Positions 24,188 through 33,909 are shown, counted from the first letter of the stretch. The stretch is 64,000 nt of DNA from Pseudonocardiaceae bacterium (GCA_009379845.1 WHSZ01000014.1:1-64000), one strand, 5' to 3'. Numbers and translations: made by a program. Notes: generated from the letters alone by a model not told the origin.

Positions 24188-26005
24188 GTGTCGCGGCCGC
24201 TCGAGGATTACGCGCTGATCGGTGACACCCATACCGCCGCGCTGGTGAGCGACGACTGCTCGATCGATTGGCTGTGCTTCCCCCGGTTCGATTCGGGCGC
24301 CTGCTTCGCGGCGCTGCTCGGTGATCGCAGCCACGGGCACTGGTCCCTCGCCCCGCGCGACCGTTTCCGGACGGCCGAGCGGGCCTACCGTACGGACAGC
24401 CTCGTGCTGGAAACCGTGCTGGAAACCGACGAAGGCACGGTGCGCGTGATCGACTGCATGCCCGTCAGGGACAACCGGCCCGACGTGGTGCGCCGCGTCC
24501 AGGGTGAACGTGGGCGGGTGACGATGCGCAGCGAGTTCTGCCCTCGCTTCGACTACGGCTACATCACCCCGTGGATCAGAAAAAAGGGACGGCGGCTGAA
24601 TGCCATCGCCGGGCCGGACGATTTGACACTGCATTCCGCGGTGGTGTTCGACATCACCGATCCGGATCACCCGGTGGCCGAGTTCAGCGTCGGCGCGGGC
24701 GAGGCGGTGGATTTCCTGCTGACCTGGAGCACGCCGCAGCACGAGCCGTCCGACGGCCTGGACGCCGGCGACCTGATCGAGCATGCCACCCGATGGTGGC
24801 GCGAGTGGGCCGGCCAATGCCGTTATGAGGGCGAGTATCGCGACGCGGTGGTCCGATCGCTGATCACGCTCAAGGCACTGACGTACGGGCCGAGCGGCGG
24901 CATCGTCGCCGCGCCGACGGCCTCGCTTCCCGAGCAGCCAGGCGGAGTGCGCAACTGGGACTACCGGTTCTGCTGGATCCGGGACGCCACCTGGACACTA
25001 CTGTCCCTTTTGGACGCAGGTTACGTGCAGGAAGCCAAGGACTGGCGGGAATGGTTGCTGCGGGCGATCGCGGGACGTGCCGGGCAGATGCAGATCATGT
25101 ACGGGGTGAACGGGGAGCGCCGGCTGTCCGAACACGAACTGGACTGGTTGCCAGGCTACGAACGATCCCGGCCGGTCCGCGTCGGCAACGACGCCGCCAA
25201 ACAGTTCCAGTTGGACGTCTACGGCGAGTTGATGGACGCGTTGCACCAGGCTCGCATTCACGAGATTCCACCGGATCCGGACGCCTGGAAGGTGCAGCGC
25301 GAGCTGATGGATTTCCTGGAGGGCCATTGGCAGGACCCGGACAACGGAATCTGGGAAATGCGTGGCCCCCGGCGCCACTTCACGCATTCCAAGGTGATGG
25401 CGTGGGCGGCGGCGGATCGTGCCGTCAAGGCGGTCGAGCACTTCGGGCGGGACGGGCCGTCCGAGCGCTGGAAGCAACTGCGCGAGGACATTTTCGACGA
25501 GGTGTGCGCCAAGGGCTATGACGCGGAGCGTGGCGCCTTCACCCAGTACTACGGCTCGCGATCGTTGGACGCGGCCTTGCTGCTGATGCCCAACGTGGGT
25601 TTCCTGCCGGCCACCGACGAACGCGTGCGTGGTACGGCCGCGGCAATCGAGGAAGAGCTCTGCCGGGAAGGTTTCGTACAGCGCTACACCATGGAGTCGG
25701 GCACCGAGCAGATCGATGGCCTGCCGGTTGGCGAGGGCGCATTCCTACCGTGCACGTTCTGGCTTGCCGATAACTACCTGCTGCGCGGGGAGACCAAGCG
25801 GGGGCGGGATTTGTTCGACCATCTGCTCTCGCTGCGCAACGATGTCGGCTTGCTCGCCGAGGAATTCGATCCCCGCTCCGGCAGGCTGATGGGGAACTTC
25901 CCGCAAGCGCTCGCGCACATCCCGCTGGTGAACACCGCGTTCAACCTGAAAAGCGGGTATGGCCCGGTGCATCGCCGCGCGGAGACCGGGAAGCGGAACC
26001 CGTGA
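24188..26005 (+). CDS. glycoside hydrolase family 15 protein (glucoamylase/trehalase-like)
   Basis: Cytoplasmic protein of 605 residues (no signal peptide) with an N-terminal beta-sandwich (LEDYALIGDTHTAALVSDDCSIDWLCFPRFDSGACFAALLG) and a C-terminal (alpha/alpha)6 barrel. GH15 hallmarks are GGVRNWDYRFCWIRDATWTLLSLLDAGY, the HSKVMAWAAADRAV helix, EGAFLPCTFWLADNYLLRG, and LAEEFDPRSGRLMGNFPQALAHI with the second catalytic acid. Actinobacterial members of this type include GH15 trehalases. The GTG at 24188 follows GGAAGGAG with a 7-nt spacer and gives the usual MSRPLEDYALIGD start; upstream in-frame codons lack a ribosome site. Confidence 0.92.
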   Translation: MSRPLEDYALIGDTHTAALVSDDCSIDWLCFPRFDSGACFAALLGDRSHGHWSLAPRDRFRTAERAYRTDSLVLETVLETDEGTVRVIDCMPVRDNRPDVVRRVQGERGRVTMRSEFCPRFDYGYITPWIRKKGRRLNAIAGPDDLTLHSAVVFDITDPDHPVAEFSVGAGEAVDFLLTWSTPQHEPSDGLDAGDLIEHATRWWREWAGQCRYEGEYRDAVVRSLITLKALTYGPSGGIVAAPTASLPEQPGGVRNWDYRFCWIRDATWTLLSLLDAGYVQEAKDWREWLLRAIAGRAGQMQIMYGVNGERRLSEHELDWLPGYERSRPVRVGNDAAKQFQLDVYGELMDALHQARIHEIPPDPDAWKVQRELMDFLEGHWQDPDNGIWEMRGPRRHFTHSKVMAWAAADRAVKAVEHFGRDGPSERWKQLREDIFDEVCAKGYDAERGAFTQYYGSRSLDAALLLMPNVGFLPATDERVRGTAAAIEEELCREGFVQRYTMESGTEQIDGLPVGEGAFLPCTFWLADNYLLRGETKRGRDLFDHLLSLRNDVGLLAEEFDPRSGRLMGNFPQALAHIPLVNTAFNLKSGYGPVHRRAETGKRNP

Positions 26006-26008
26006 GCG

Positions 26009-26965
26009 TTACGAGGCGGTTAGCCGCGACAGGCGGGCGCTGGTCGGCCAGCGCACGTTCCACGCCCATCCGAACTTCTCGAAGATCCAGATCATCCGGG
26101 CGGAGATGTCGATCTGCCCACGCAGCACGCCGTGCCGGGCGCAGGTCGGATCGGCGTGGTGCAGGTTGTGCCAGGACTCGCCGAACGAGAAGATCGCCAG
26201 TGGCCAGAAGTTCGCGGCCTTGTCCCTGCTGATGAACGGGCGCTCGCCGATCATGTGGCAGATTGAGTTGACTGACCACGTCACGTGGTGCAGCAGCGCG
26301 ACCCGGACGAAGCCCGCCCAGAACAGCGCGGTGACGCCGCCCCACAACGACCAGGTGATCATGCCACCGATGATTCCGGGCAGCAGGAACGTCAGCGCGG
26401 TCCACAGCGGGAAGAGCCGGTCGACTGCGCGCACGTCGCGGTCGGCGAGCAGGTCCGGCGCGAACCGCTCGGCGTTGGTCAGTTCCCGCTCGAACAGCCA
26501 GCCCATGTGCGCGTACCAGAACCCCTTGGCCAGTGCCCGAGGGCTGGTGCCGAATCGCCACGGGGAGTGTGGATCACCGGCCCGATCGGAGAACGCGTGG
26601 TGGCGGCGATGGTCGGCGACCCACGCGGTGGCCGAGCTCTGACCAGCCAAGTTGCCTGCCAGCGCGAGCGCGACCCGCAGCGGCCGGTTGGCCTTGAACG
26701 AGCCGTGTGTGAAGTGCCGGTGGTAGCCGACGGTCACGCCTAGCCCGGTGAGTACGAAGAACCCCGCGCCGAGCCCGATATCCAGCAGGCTCAACCCCCA
26801 CCCCCACGCGAACGGCACGGCGCAGGCCAATGCGAGCAGCGGCACCAGAATGAACGCCTTCACCGTGAGGTGTTCCGGCAACGTCCGCCGGCCGGCCGTG
26901 AGCGGCTTCGGTCGTCGGGGGGATTGCGGTTCGTCCGATTTCGTCGGGCTGGCGGTAGCAGACAC
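26009..26965 (-). CDS. membrane fatty-acid (acyl-CoA) desaturase
   Basis: Delta-9-type di-iron desaturase of 318 residues. All three histidine boxes are present: HRHFTH (about 98-103), HRRHH (about 135-139) and HNLHH near 272. Two pairs of transmembrane segments flank the first boxes (AFILVPLLALACAVPFAW and IGLGAGFFVLTGLGVTVGY) and a further hydrophobic hairpin follows the second. It introduces a double bond into acyl chains to tune membrane fluidity. Convergent with the GH15 gene, with only 3 nt between the two stops and no terminator, so antisense overlap of the transcripts is expected. Confidence 0.92.
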   Translation of the reverse strand: MSATASPTKSDEPQSPRRPKPLTAGRRTLPEHLTVKAFILVPLLALACAVPFAWGWGLSLLDIGLGAGFFVLTGLGVTVGYHRHFTHGSFKANRPLRVALALAGNLAGQSSATAWVADHRRHHAFSDRAGDPHSPWRFGTSPRALAKGFWYAHMGWLFERELTNAERFAPDLLADRDVRAVDRLFPLWTALTFLLPGIIGGMITWSLWGGVTALFWAGFVRVALLHHVTWSVNSICHMIGERPFISRDKAANFWPLAIFSFGESWHNLHHADPTCARHGVLRGQIDISARMIWIFEKFGWAWNVRWPTSARLSRLTAS

Positions 26966-27222
26966 AAATTACCTCTTATTCCGGACTCAATGCGCGGTTA
27001 GACCAGGCAGAATGGCGTTCTCAATGAACTCGTTGATTTCGACCGGCGCCCGATGTCATGACGAATGCAGCCGTGAACGGAAGCTCGTAAAAGAACATCA
27101 ATATGGGGATATTGCGGTGCGTTTAGAATCACCGTGTCGGGGCGGGCTTCTTTCACTTGGCACGCTACGCGAATACCGGCGAACACGCCATGGTGCCGGG
27201 TGGTGGCGATAGGCTGCGGCGG

Positions 27223-28551
27223 GTGAGTGCCGACGATCATGCCGCGCCGATGAGGCCGGACGAGGGCTACCTGCGTTCGCTGACCGAGCAGACCGCGAAG
27301 GCGGTCGAGGACGCCGAACCGATCGAGTCGCCACACGAGGGCGCACCCGCGGACATCCGCGAGCTGGTCGGCTCCGCGATCGCCGCGCACCGGTCCCAAC
27401 TCATCGAGTTGAGTCGTGACCTGCACGCACATCCGGAGCTGGCGTTCGCCGAACACCGTTCGGTACGCGCCGTCGCTGGGTTACTCGCCGGGCACGGGCA
27501 CACCACGCAACTGGAACTCGGCGGGCTGGACACCGCGTTCCGGGTCAGTGTTGGAGGGGCCGGACCGCACGTCGCGGTGCTCGCCGAGTACGACGCGCTG
27601 CCCGGCATCGGACACGCGTGCGGGCATAACATCATCTGTGGGAGCGGGGTCGGCGGCTTTCTCGGCGCGGCCGAAGTCGCGAACCGGCTCGGCGGCCGCG
27701 TTTCGCTGATCGGAACACCAGCGGAAGAAGGTGGTGGCGGGAAGGAAACCCTGGCCCGCGCGGGGATCTTCGACGATGTGGACGCCGTGATCATGCTGCA
27801 TCCGTTCGGTAACGACATCGCCATGCACCCCTTTCTCGGCCGCCGGCAGCTGGAAATGGTGTTCCACGGCGTCGGAGCGCACGCCTCGGCGCAACCGTTC
27901 ATGGGACGCAACGCGCTGGACGCGGCCGTCGCCGCGTACCAGGGTGTGGCCGCGCTGCGCCAGCACCTCCCGCCGACCGACCGGGTGCACGGCGTGTTCA
28001 CCGACGGTGGTGCGCGGCCGAACGTGGTGCCGGAACGGGCCGCCGTGCTGTTCTACCTGCGTTCCGCGCATCCCGACACGTTGCGTGACCTGGCGAATCG
28101 GATGGAACGCATCGCGCACGGTGCTGCCGAGCAGACCGGGTGCGGGGTCGAGCTGGAATGGGACCACCAGCCCGCGTACTTGCCGATCCGCTTCAACGAG
28201 GCGCTCGCCGCACGCTGGGCGGTGAACCAGCGGCCGTGCGGCCGCAAGCCGCTGCCGCGCGGCGTCGTGCCGGAGTTCATCACCGGCTCAACCGATCTGG
28301 GAAATCTGAGTTACCGGATTCCGGCGATCCATCCGATGATCGCGGTTTCCGAGCCGACCGTCGCGCTGCATACCAGGGAGTTCGCGGCGGCTGCCGGCTC
28401 CGAGGCTGGTGACCGTGCGGTTGCGGACGGTGCGCTCGGTCTTGCGCTGACCGCCGCGGACTATTTAGCTGACGCGAGCTTGCGGGCCGAGGTACAGCGG
28501 GAGTTCGCCGCGGCCGGCGGGCCACTCGATGTGCGGGCCTTCTTCGGCTGA
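27223..28551 (+). CDS. M20-family amidohydrolase (aminobenzoyl-glutamate hydrolase-like)
   Basis: Zinc-dependent amidohydrolase of about 442 residues. Signatures are LSRDLHAHPELAFAE, the metal site PGIGHACGHNIICG, IGTPAEEGGGGKETL with the catalytic Glu, VMLHPFG, FHGVGAHASAQP in the dimerisation domain, and GSTDLGNLSYRIPAIHP with the C-terminal metal His. The sequence resembles single-chain AbgA/AbgB and PM20D2-type proteins. The AbgT-type transporter 34 nt downstream makes an acyl-glutamate such as p-aminobenzoyl-glutamate a plausible substrate. The GTG at 27223 is chosen over ATGs at 27157 and 27190 because those lack ribosome sites, but the start remains uncertain by about 20 codons. Confidence 0.85.
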   Translation: MSADDHAAPMRPDEGYLRSLTEQTAKAVEDAEPIESPHEGAPADIRELVGSAIAAHRSQLIELSRDLHAHPELAFAEHRSVRAVAGLLAGHGHTTQLELGGLDTAFRVSVGGAGPHVAVLAEYDALPGIGHACGHNIICGSGVGGFLGAAEVANRLGGRVSLIGTPAEEGGGGKETLARAGIFDDVDAVIMLHPFGNDIAMHPFLGRRQLEMVFHGVGAHASAQPFMGRNALDAAVAAYQGVAALRQHLPPTDRVHGVFTDGGARPNVVPERAAVLFYLRSAHPDTLRDLANRMERIAHGAAEQTGCGVELEWDHQPAYLPIRFNEALAARWAVNQRPCGRKPLPRGVVPEFITGSTDLGNLSYRIPAIHPMIAVSEPTVALHTREFAAAAGSEAGDRAVADGALGLALTAADYLADASLRAEVQREFAAAGGPLDVRAFFG

Positions 28552-28584
28552 CGGTGCCGAACCAGCGGCAGGAGGTGGTTGACG

Positions 28585-30165
28585 GTGGCGGAAGGCGAGA
28601 TCACGACGTCCGACACCCGGTTGGATCGGATCCTGAACTGGATCGAGCGGGTAGGAAACCGGCTACCGGAGCCGTTCATCCTGTTCGTGCTGCTGACCCT
28701 GCTACTGGCGGTCGTCTCCACTGTGATGGCGGCGTTCGGTGTTTCGGTGGCGATCCCGGGGGAGGGTGAGGCGACGCCGATCCGGGGTGCCTTCACCGGT
28801 GAGGGCGTGCAATTCCTGTTCACCGGATTGGCCTCGAATTTCATCGAATTCCCGCCACTACAAACCGTCGTCACGATCATGCTCGGAGTGGGTATCGCGG
28901 AACGCACCGGGATGCTTGCCGCGGTCATCCGGCTCGCCTTCGGAAACGCACCGAAATGGTTGCTTCCCTACGCGCTGGGCTTTATCGGCGTTATCGGAAG
29001 CATTATGGCGGATTCCTCGTTCATTATTATTCCGCCACTGGCCGCGATGGTCTTCAAGGCCGCGGGACGGCATCCGGTCGCGGGTCTGATCGGCGGATTC
29101 GCTTCGGTGGGCGCCGGTTATTCCACCTCGATTTTCGTCACGAGCCTTGATGCGCTGTTCGCCGGCATCAGCAGCGAGGTCGCCCAGACGCTGCCGAATT
29201 CCGGCACCACGGTCACGCCGGTGTCAAACTACTTCTTCAACGTCGTGTCCGCGGTGGTACTTGGCCTGGTCGCCGGGCTGATCATCGCGAAGGTCGTGGA
29301 GCCGGCCCTGGAGCGCAGTGAGTTCCCGCGCGAGGAGGTGGCGGACGAATCCGACCAGCCGACCCCGGCCCAGGGCGAAGAGGTGCGGACCGAGGTGCGC
29401 GCCGTCGAGCGGCGCGGGCTTCGGCTTGCCGGCTTGACCTTGCTCGGATTGCTCGCCGCGATCCTGGTCCTCACGCTGGTCCCCGGCTCGCCGTTGCGCA
29501 ACGAGGATGGTGGCTTCCTGCCCGAGTCCCCACTGCTCGACTCGGTCACGACCCTGGTGTTCGTCATGTTCTTCTTCCCAGGGCTGGTGTACGGCGGCGC
29601 CGTGGGCAAGATCACCCGCGCGGCCGACGTCCCGATGTTGATGGGGCAGGCGCTCAAGGCGCTGTCCGGGTTCATCGTGCTGGCGTTTATCCTCGGCCAG
29701 TTCATCGCCCTGTTCGAGTGGACGAACATCGGTTCCTGGCTGGCGGTATCCGGGGCGAACCTGTTGCAGAGCATCGGGCTCACCGGCTACCCGGCGATCC
29801 TCGGGTTCATCGTGCTGGCCTCGTTGCTGAACCTGTTCATCGTGTCCGGATCCAGCCTGTGGACGTTGATGGCCAGTGTGTTCGTGCCGATGTTCCTGCT
29901 GCTCGGGCTGGAACCCGGCTTCACGCAGGCGGCGTTCCGGGTCGGCGATGCCGCCACCCAGGTGGTGACGCCGCTCAACCCGTACATGATCGTGTTGCTC
30001 ACCTTCGTACGCCGTTACCAACCAAATGCGGGACTCGGCACAGTGATCGCGAGAATGATTCCGTTCGTTGTGCCGTTCTGGTTGTTGTGGGCATTGACGC
30101 TAACCGTGTTTTACTTCGCAAACATCCCGCTGGGTCCGGGGATGGACATCCACGTGACCCGGTGA
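28585..30165 (+). CDS. AbgT-family transporter
   Basis: Polytopic membrane protein of 526 residues with about twelve helices. Family features are RLDRILNWIERVGNRLPEPFILF at the N-terminus, FIEFPPLQTVVTIMLGVGIAERTGM, IMADSSFIIIPPLAAMVF and, near the end, NLFIVSGSSLWTLMASVFVPMF and PLNPYMIVLL. AbgT proteins carry p-aminobenzoyl-glutamate, and some members export sulfonamides. The GTG at 28585 is preferred (AGGAGG with an 8-nt spacer); a TTG at 28579 is too close. It follows the M20 hydrolase by 34 nt and precedes an MFS gene by 25 nt, giving a likely uptake-and-cleavage operon. Confidence 0.92.
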   Translation: MAEGEITTSDTRLDRILNWIERVGNRLPEPFILFVLLTLLLAVVSTVMAAFGVSVAIPGEGEATPIRGAFTGEGVQFLFTGLASNFIEFPPLQTVVTIMLGVGIAERTGMLAAVIRLAFGNAPKWLLPYALGFIGVIGSIMADSSFIIIPPLAAMVFKAAGRHPVAGLIGGFASVGAGYSTSIFVTSLDALFAGISSEVAQTLPNSGTTVTPVSNYFFNVVSAVVLGLVAGLIIAKVVEPALERSEFPREEVADESDQPTPAQGEEVRTEVRAVERRGLRLAGLTLLGLLAAILVLTLVPGSPLRNEDGGFLPESPLLDSVTTLVFVMFFFPGLVYGGAVGKITRAADVPMLMGQALKALSGFIVLAFILGQFIALFEWTNIGSWLAVSGANLLQSIGLTGYPAILGFIVLASLLNLFIVSGSSLWTLMASVFVPMFLLLGLEPGFTQAAFRVGDAATQVVTPLNPYMIVLLTFVRRYQPNAGLGTVIARMIPFVVPFWLLWALTLTVFYFANIPLGPGMDIHVTR

Positions 30166-30190
30166 ACGGCGCCCTGGGCGGGGGTGGCGC

Positions 30191-31420
30191 ATGAAGGCAT
30201 TCCCGCGGGAGATCTGGGTGCTGGTGGGCGCCAGCTTCCTGATCGCGGTGGGGTTCGGGCTCGTCGCGCCGGCGCTGCCCACCTTCGCGACCAGCTTCGA
30301 CGTCGGCGTCACGGCCGCGTCAGTGGTGGTGAGCGCGTTCGCGTTCATGCGGCTGGCGTTCGCGCCGGTCAGCGGCAGGCTGGTGACCGCGTTCGGGGAA
30401 CGGCCGGTCTACCTGTACGGCATCACCATCGTCGGGATCGGCAGCCTGGCTTGCGCGTTCGCGGCCGACTACTGGCAGCTGCTGCTGTTCAGGTCGCTCT
30501 CCGGGATCGGCTCGACGATGTTCACGGTGTCCGCGGTGGGCCTGCTGATCAGGATGGCCCCCGAACACCTGCGTGGGCGGGTATCCGGGGTGTGGGCCAC
30601 CAGCTTCCTGCTCGGCAGCATCACCGGCCCCGCGCTGGGTAGCGGGCTGATCGCGGTGTCGCTCCGGGCCCCGTTCCTGTTCTACGGGGTCGCGCTGCTG
30701 TTGGTGACGGTGCTGGTGTGGGTGTTGCTACGCCGCTCGACGCTCGCCGCGCGGGTGGATTCCGAGGCCGCGGCGACCGTCACATTGCGTCAAGCGCTCC
30801 GGCACAGTGCGTATCGGGCGGCGCTGGCGTCCAACTTCACGAACGGCTGGACGGTCATCGGGATCCGGGTGTCACTCATCCCGCTGTTCGTCACCGCGGT
30901 GCTGCACCAGCCCGATTCGTTCGCCGGCATCGCGCTCGCCGTGTTCGCCATCGGTGACGTGGCCGTCCTGCAGTTCTCCGGCAGGCTGGCGGACAGCTAC
31001 GGCCGAAAGCCGATGGTGCTGAGCGGGCTCGGGCTGCTCGCGGTGGGCACCGTGCTGCTCGGCCAGTCCGACACGCTATGGGTTTTCCTCGCCGCTTCAC
31101 TGCTCGCCGGTATGGGGGCAGGCGCGCTCAACCCCGCGCAGAACGCCACGCTCGCCGACGTGCTTGGCTCCAAGGCGCGCGGCGGCAGCGTGCTCGCCGG
31201 GTTCCAGATGGCTGCCGACGTCGGCGGCATCGTCGGACCGCTGGCGGCCGGGCTGGTCGCCGACTATGTGTCCTACGGCGCGGCCTTCGCGCTCGCCGCC
31301 GGCGTCGCGGTAATCGCCATGCTGATGTGGGTGCCCGCGCGGGAGACCCTGCCGGCCAAGCGCACGGGTGACGACAAACCGGAGGTGGCGCCGCCGGCGG
31401 AGTCAACGGAGTCGGCGTAG
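30191..31420 (+). CDS. major facilitator superfamily transporter
   Basis: Drug:H+ antiporter-like MFS protein of 409 residues with twelve hydrophobic segments. Motif A between helices 2 and 3 reads GRLVTAFGERPVYLYG, and a second copy between helices 8 and 9 reads GRLADSYGRKPMVLSG, the usual duplication. The tail after the last helix is polar and Pro/Glu-rich. Third gene of the M20-AbgT operon; it may export a product or a related toxic analogue. Substrate unknown. Confidence 0.88.
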   Translation: MKAFPREIWVLVGASFLIAVGFGLVAPALPTFATSFDVGVTAASVVVSAFAFMRLAFAPVSGRLVTAFGERPVYLYGITIVGIGSLACAFAADYWQLLLFRSLSGIGSTMFTVSAVGLLIRMAPEHLRGRVSGVWATSFLLGSITGPALGSGLIAVSLRAPFLFYGVALLLVTVLVWVLLRRSTLAARVDSEAAATVTLRQALRHSAYRAALASNFTNGWTVIGIRVSLIPLFVTAVLHQPDSFAGIALAVFAIGDVAVLQFSGRLADSYGRKPMVLSGLGLLAVGTVLLGQSDTLWVFLAASLLAGMGAGALNPAQNATLADVLGSKARGGSVLAGFQMAADVGGIVGPLAAGLVADYVSYGAAFALAAGVAVIAMLMWVPARETLPAKRTGDDKPEVAPPAESTESA

Positions 31421-31426
31421 TCAGGT

Positions 31427-31448
31427 GGGGCTAGCGCGGGGCTAGCGC
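31427..31448. repeat. tandem 11-bp duplication at a convergent gene end
   Basis: GGGGCTAGCGC occurs twice head-to-tail (31427-31437 and 31438-31448). The second copy supplies the stop codon and last codons of the minus-strand binding-protein gene, so the duplication may have altered that C-terminus slightly. Confidence 0.6.
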
Positions 31449-32347
31449 TCCGTGATGTTCGGCGGAGTGGGGATCGGGTACTCGGAAGGGCCGATGTTGC
31501 GTGCGAGCGACTGCTTCCACTCGCCGGTGCTGATCATCTTCTCGATCGCCTTGTTCACCGCTTCGCGTCCCTCGCCGTCGCCCTTGCGCAGCCCGACGCC
31601 GTACGCCTCATCGGAGAACGGCTTACCGACGACCCTGAGCAGCTCCGGATCTTCCGTGACGTATCCGGCGAGGATCACCGCGTCCGTGGTCACCGCGTCC
31701 ACCGTGCCGGTGAGCAGAGCCGGGATGCAGTCCGTGTACCGGTTGTACTCCACCAGCCTGGCGCCCTGGGAGAACTCCTCCTTCACCCGCTCGGCTGGCG
31801 TGGAGCCCTTGACGGAGCACAGCTTCTTACCGTCCAGCGCGGACGGCCCGGTGATGTCGGTTTCGTTCTCCCGCACCAGCAGGTCCTGCCCGGTCGTGAA
31901 GTACGGGCCGGCGAACGCCACCTCTTTCTTGCGCTCATCGGTGATGGAGTAGGTGCCCACGATCATGTCGACCTGACCGCTGGTGAGCGCCTGCTCACGG
32001 TCCGCCGAGGTGATCTCCTTCCACCGGATGTCCTCCGGATCCACCCCGAGCTCACCGGCGATGAAGGTGGCCACGTCGATGTCGAACCCGGTGTACTTGC
32101 CGTCCACCGTGCGCAGCCCGATGCCCGGCTGATCGAAGCGCGTACCGATGGTCAGCGTCCCGGTGTCGTTGGCGCGCCCGACCAGCGTATTGGGCGGCGC
32201 CCCCGAGGCGTTCGTGCACGCGGTAGCCAGCACGAACACCGCGAGCGCCGCCGCGGTCCCGCTGAATCGGCGCCACGAGCTGGACAACACGTTTCGGCGG
32301 TTCTTGATGTCGCCTCCGCTGAGATACTTACGTCGGCGAGGCTTCAT
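31442..32347 (-). CDS. ABC-type amino-acid (glutamate-like) substrate-binding lipoprotein
   Basis: Periplasmic-type binding protein of 301 residues, class II amino-acid fold. A basic N-terminus and hydrophobic stretch precede LATAC, a slightly atypical lipobox, with the mature protein starting at about Cys44. SBP family 3 signatures follow: LTIGTRFDQPGIGLRTVDGKYTGFDIDVATFIA, MIVGTYSITDERKKEVAFAGPYF, and the C-terminal VNKAIEKMISTGEW. A strong ribosome site (AGGAGG, 6-nt spacer) precedes the ATG at 32347. Such proteins resemble GluB for glutamate uptake, but no permease or ATPase gene lies beside it, so it is an orphan that must use a transporter encoded elsewhere. Confidence 0.88.
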   Translation of the reverse strand: MKPRRRKYLSGGDIKNRRNVLSSSWRRFSGTAAALAVFVLATACTNASGAPPNTLVGRANDTGTLTIGTRFDQPGIGLRTVDGKYTGFDIDVATFIAGELGVDPEDIRWKEITSADREQALTSGQVDMIVGTYSITDERKKEVAFAGPYFTTGQDLLVRENETDITGPSALDGKKLCSVKGSTPAERVKEEFSQGARLVEYNRYTDCIPALLTGTVDAVTTDAVILAGYVTEDPELLRVVGKPFSDEAYGVGLRKGDGEGREAVNKAIEKMISTGEWKQSLARNIGPSEYPIPTPPNITER

Positions 32348-32478
32348 CCGGTTCCTCCTGGTCGTGCGGTGCGCAGCCAGGGTACGCAGCCGGTCCCCGG
32401 TGGGCCAATGGCATCGCTCACGGCGGGTACCCGTGAGCCCTCAGGCCGCGTTCAGCTGTGCTCGCTACGCTCGCGCCC

Positions 32479-32976
32479 GTGACGAAGCCATCCGGGAAAA
32501 CGCTCGATATCCTCGGCACGCTGGCCCGGCTCGGGCTCGCCGCCGTGTGGCTGATCTCGGGCGGGGTCAAGGTCGCGGATCTCAACCAGACCTACGTCGC
32601 GGTGTCGGCGTACGAGCTGCTGCCGGCCGGCGCGGTGAGCGTGGTCGCCTCGGCCATGCCGTTCCTCGAGCTGGCGCTCGGCGCGCTGCTGCTGGCCGGG
32701 CTCGGTACGCGCCTGGTGGCCGCGCTGTCCATCGTGGTGCTGCTCGCGTTCATCGGCGCGCTGCTGCAGGCCTGGGTGCGCGGGCTGAGCATCGATTGTG
32801 GTTGTTTCGGTGGCGGGGGGCAGGTCGCCGAGGGCGAAACGCAGTACCCGTTGGAGCTGGCGCGGGACACGGCATTCCTGCTGCTGGCCGTCTGGCTGGT
32901 CATTCGCCCGCGCAGCTTGTTCTCGGCCGACGCGGTGTTCGACGGCCGGCGCGAGCAGCCGATCGAGACCCGGTAA
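32479..32976 (+). CDS. MauE/DoxX-type membrane protein
   Basis: Membrane protein of about 165 residues with four hydrophobic segments. It has RLGLAAVWLISGGVKVADL near the start and the cysteine pair in SIDCGCFGGGG after the third helix, as in MauE proteins that pass reducing or oxidising equivalents to periplasmic thiol enzymes. The next gene encodes a membrane-anchored DsbA-like protein, the usual partner. The GTG at 32479 sits 7 nt after a TACGCT -10-like hexamer, so the mRNA may be leaderless; an in-frame GTG at 32458 is the alternative. Confidence 0.85.
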   Translation: MTKPSGKTLDILGTLARLGLAAVWLISGGVKVADLNQTYVAVSAYELLPAGAVSVVASAMPFLELALGALLLAGLGTRLVAALSIVVLLAFIGALLQAWVRGLSIDCGCFGGGGQVAEGETQYPLELARDTAFLLLAVWLVIRPRSLFSADAVFDGRREQPIETR

Positions 32977-33009
32977 CGTCGTGACCAGCACGTGGTAAGG
33001 AGTGTTCAG

Positions 33010-33804
33010 GTGGGTGGAGCCGAGCGGAACGCGCGCAAGCGGCGGCAGCAGGAAGCCGCGAAGGCCGTCGGCAAGGCGCGCGGCGCCAGCGGTAACAGCA
33101 CGCGCAACGCCATCGTGATCGGCGTCGTCGTGGTAGTCGTGATCGGGCTCGCGGTCATCGGCGGTGTGCTGCTGAACCAGAAGGAAGCACCGACCGCGTT
33201 GCAGCCGGCAGCCGAATCCGCCTCGTCGTACGACGCCACGGTGCAGTCCGGCGGTGTCGTCGTCGCCGGGGCCAAGGATGCGCCGGTCACCGTGGAAGTC
33301 TATGAGGACTTCCTCTGCCCGGCCTGCGGAATGCTGTTCGATCAGTCGCACAAGGATGTGGAGAAGGCACTCGCGTCCGGCAAGCTGAAGGCCCGCTTTC
33401 ACCTGATCAATATGCTGGACAGCCAGTCCGACCCGCCCGGCTATTCGCTGGAAGCGGCGAACGCGGCAAGCTGCGCGGCGGAGAGCGGCAAGTTCCAGCG
33501 CTACTACAACACCCTGTTCGAGAAGCAGCCCGAAGAAGGCGGCGCCGGATACACCACGGACCAGCTGGTCGAGCTCGGCAAGAAGGTCGGTGCGCCGGCC
33601 GACAAGTTCGGCCGCTGCGTGCGGCGGGGCACCTACAAGAACGACGTGCAGCAGGGCTACCAGAAGGCCCAGCAGGACTTGCGGAAGATCTACGGCGACC
33701 AGTTCGGCACGCCGAGCGTCGTCCACAACGGACGCCCCGTCGAGGCGATGGGCAATCCGCACTGGGCGAGTGACCTGGTGGCGAAGAGCGGCAAGGACAG
33801 CTGA
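33010..33804 (+). CDS. membrane-anchored DsbA-like thioredoxin-fold protein
   Basis: Protein of 264 residues. A basic cytoplasmic N-terminus (GGAERNARKRRQQEAAKAVGKARG) is followed by one transmembrane helix (about 36-56) and an extracytoplasmic thioredoxin_4/DsbA domain. The active site is EDFLCPACGMLF (CPAC), and the conserved cis-Pro region is FGTPSVVHNG. It acts as a thiol:disulfide oxidoreductase outside the membrane, probably recycled by the preceding MauE-like protein 33 nt upstream. The GTG at 33010 has AAGGAG with a suitable spacer and is preferred to upstream in-frame codons. Confidence 0.9.
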   Translation: MGGAERNARKRRQQEAAKAVGKARGASGNSTRNAIVIGVVVVVVIGLAVIGGVLLNQKEAPTALQPAAESASSYDATVQSGGVVVAGAKDAPVTVEVYEDFLCPACGMLFDQSHKDVEKALASGKLKARFHLINMLDSQSDPPGYSLEAANAASCAAESGKFQRYYNTLFEKQPEEGGAGYTTDQLVELGKKVGAPADKFGRCVRRGTYKNDVQQGYQKAQQDLRKIYGDQFGTPSVVHNGRPVEAMGNPHWASDLVAKSGKDS

Positions 33805-33909
33805 GGGCTCGCCCGGCGGCGGGTGATTTTCGCGCGTTATGCCCGAAAACGCTGCGCACCACCGGCGCGATGGATACTCTCATCGCGTGTGGCGGGAGGA
33901 GGGCACGCG

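Noticed and set aside
33811..33830. Hairpin after the DsbA-like gene as a terminator
   Set aside because: The stem is only four to five pairs (CCCG/CGGG) with a short T-run; too weak to call.
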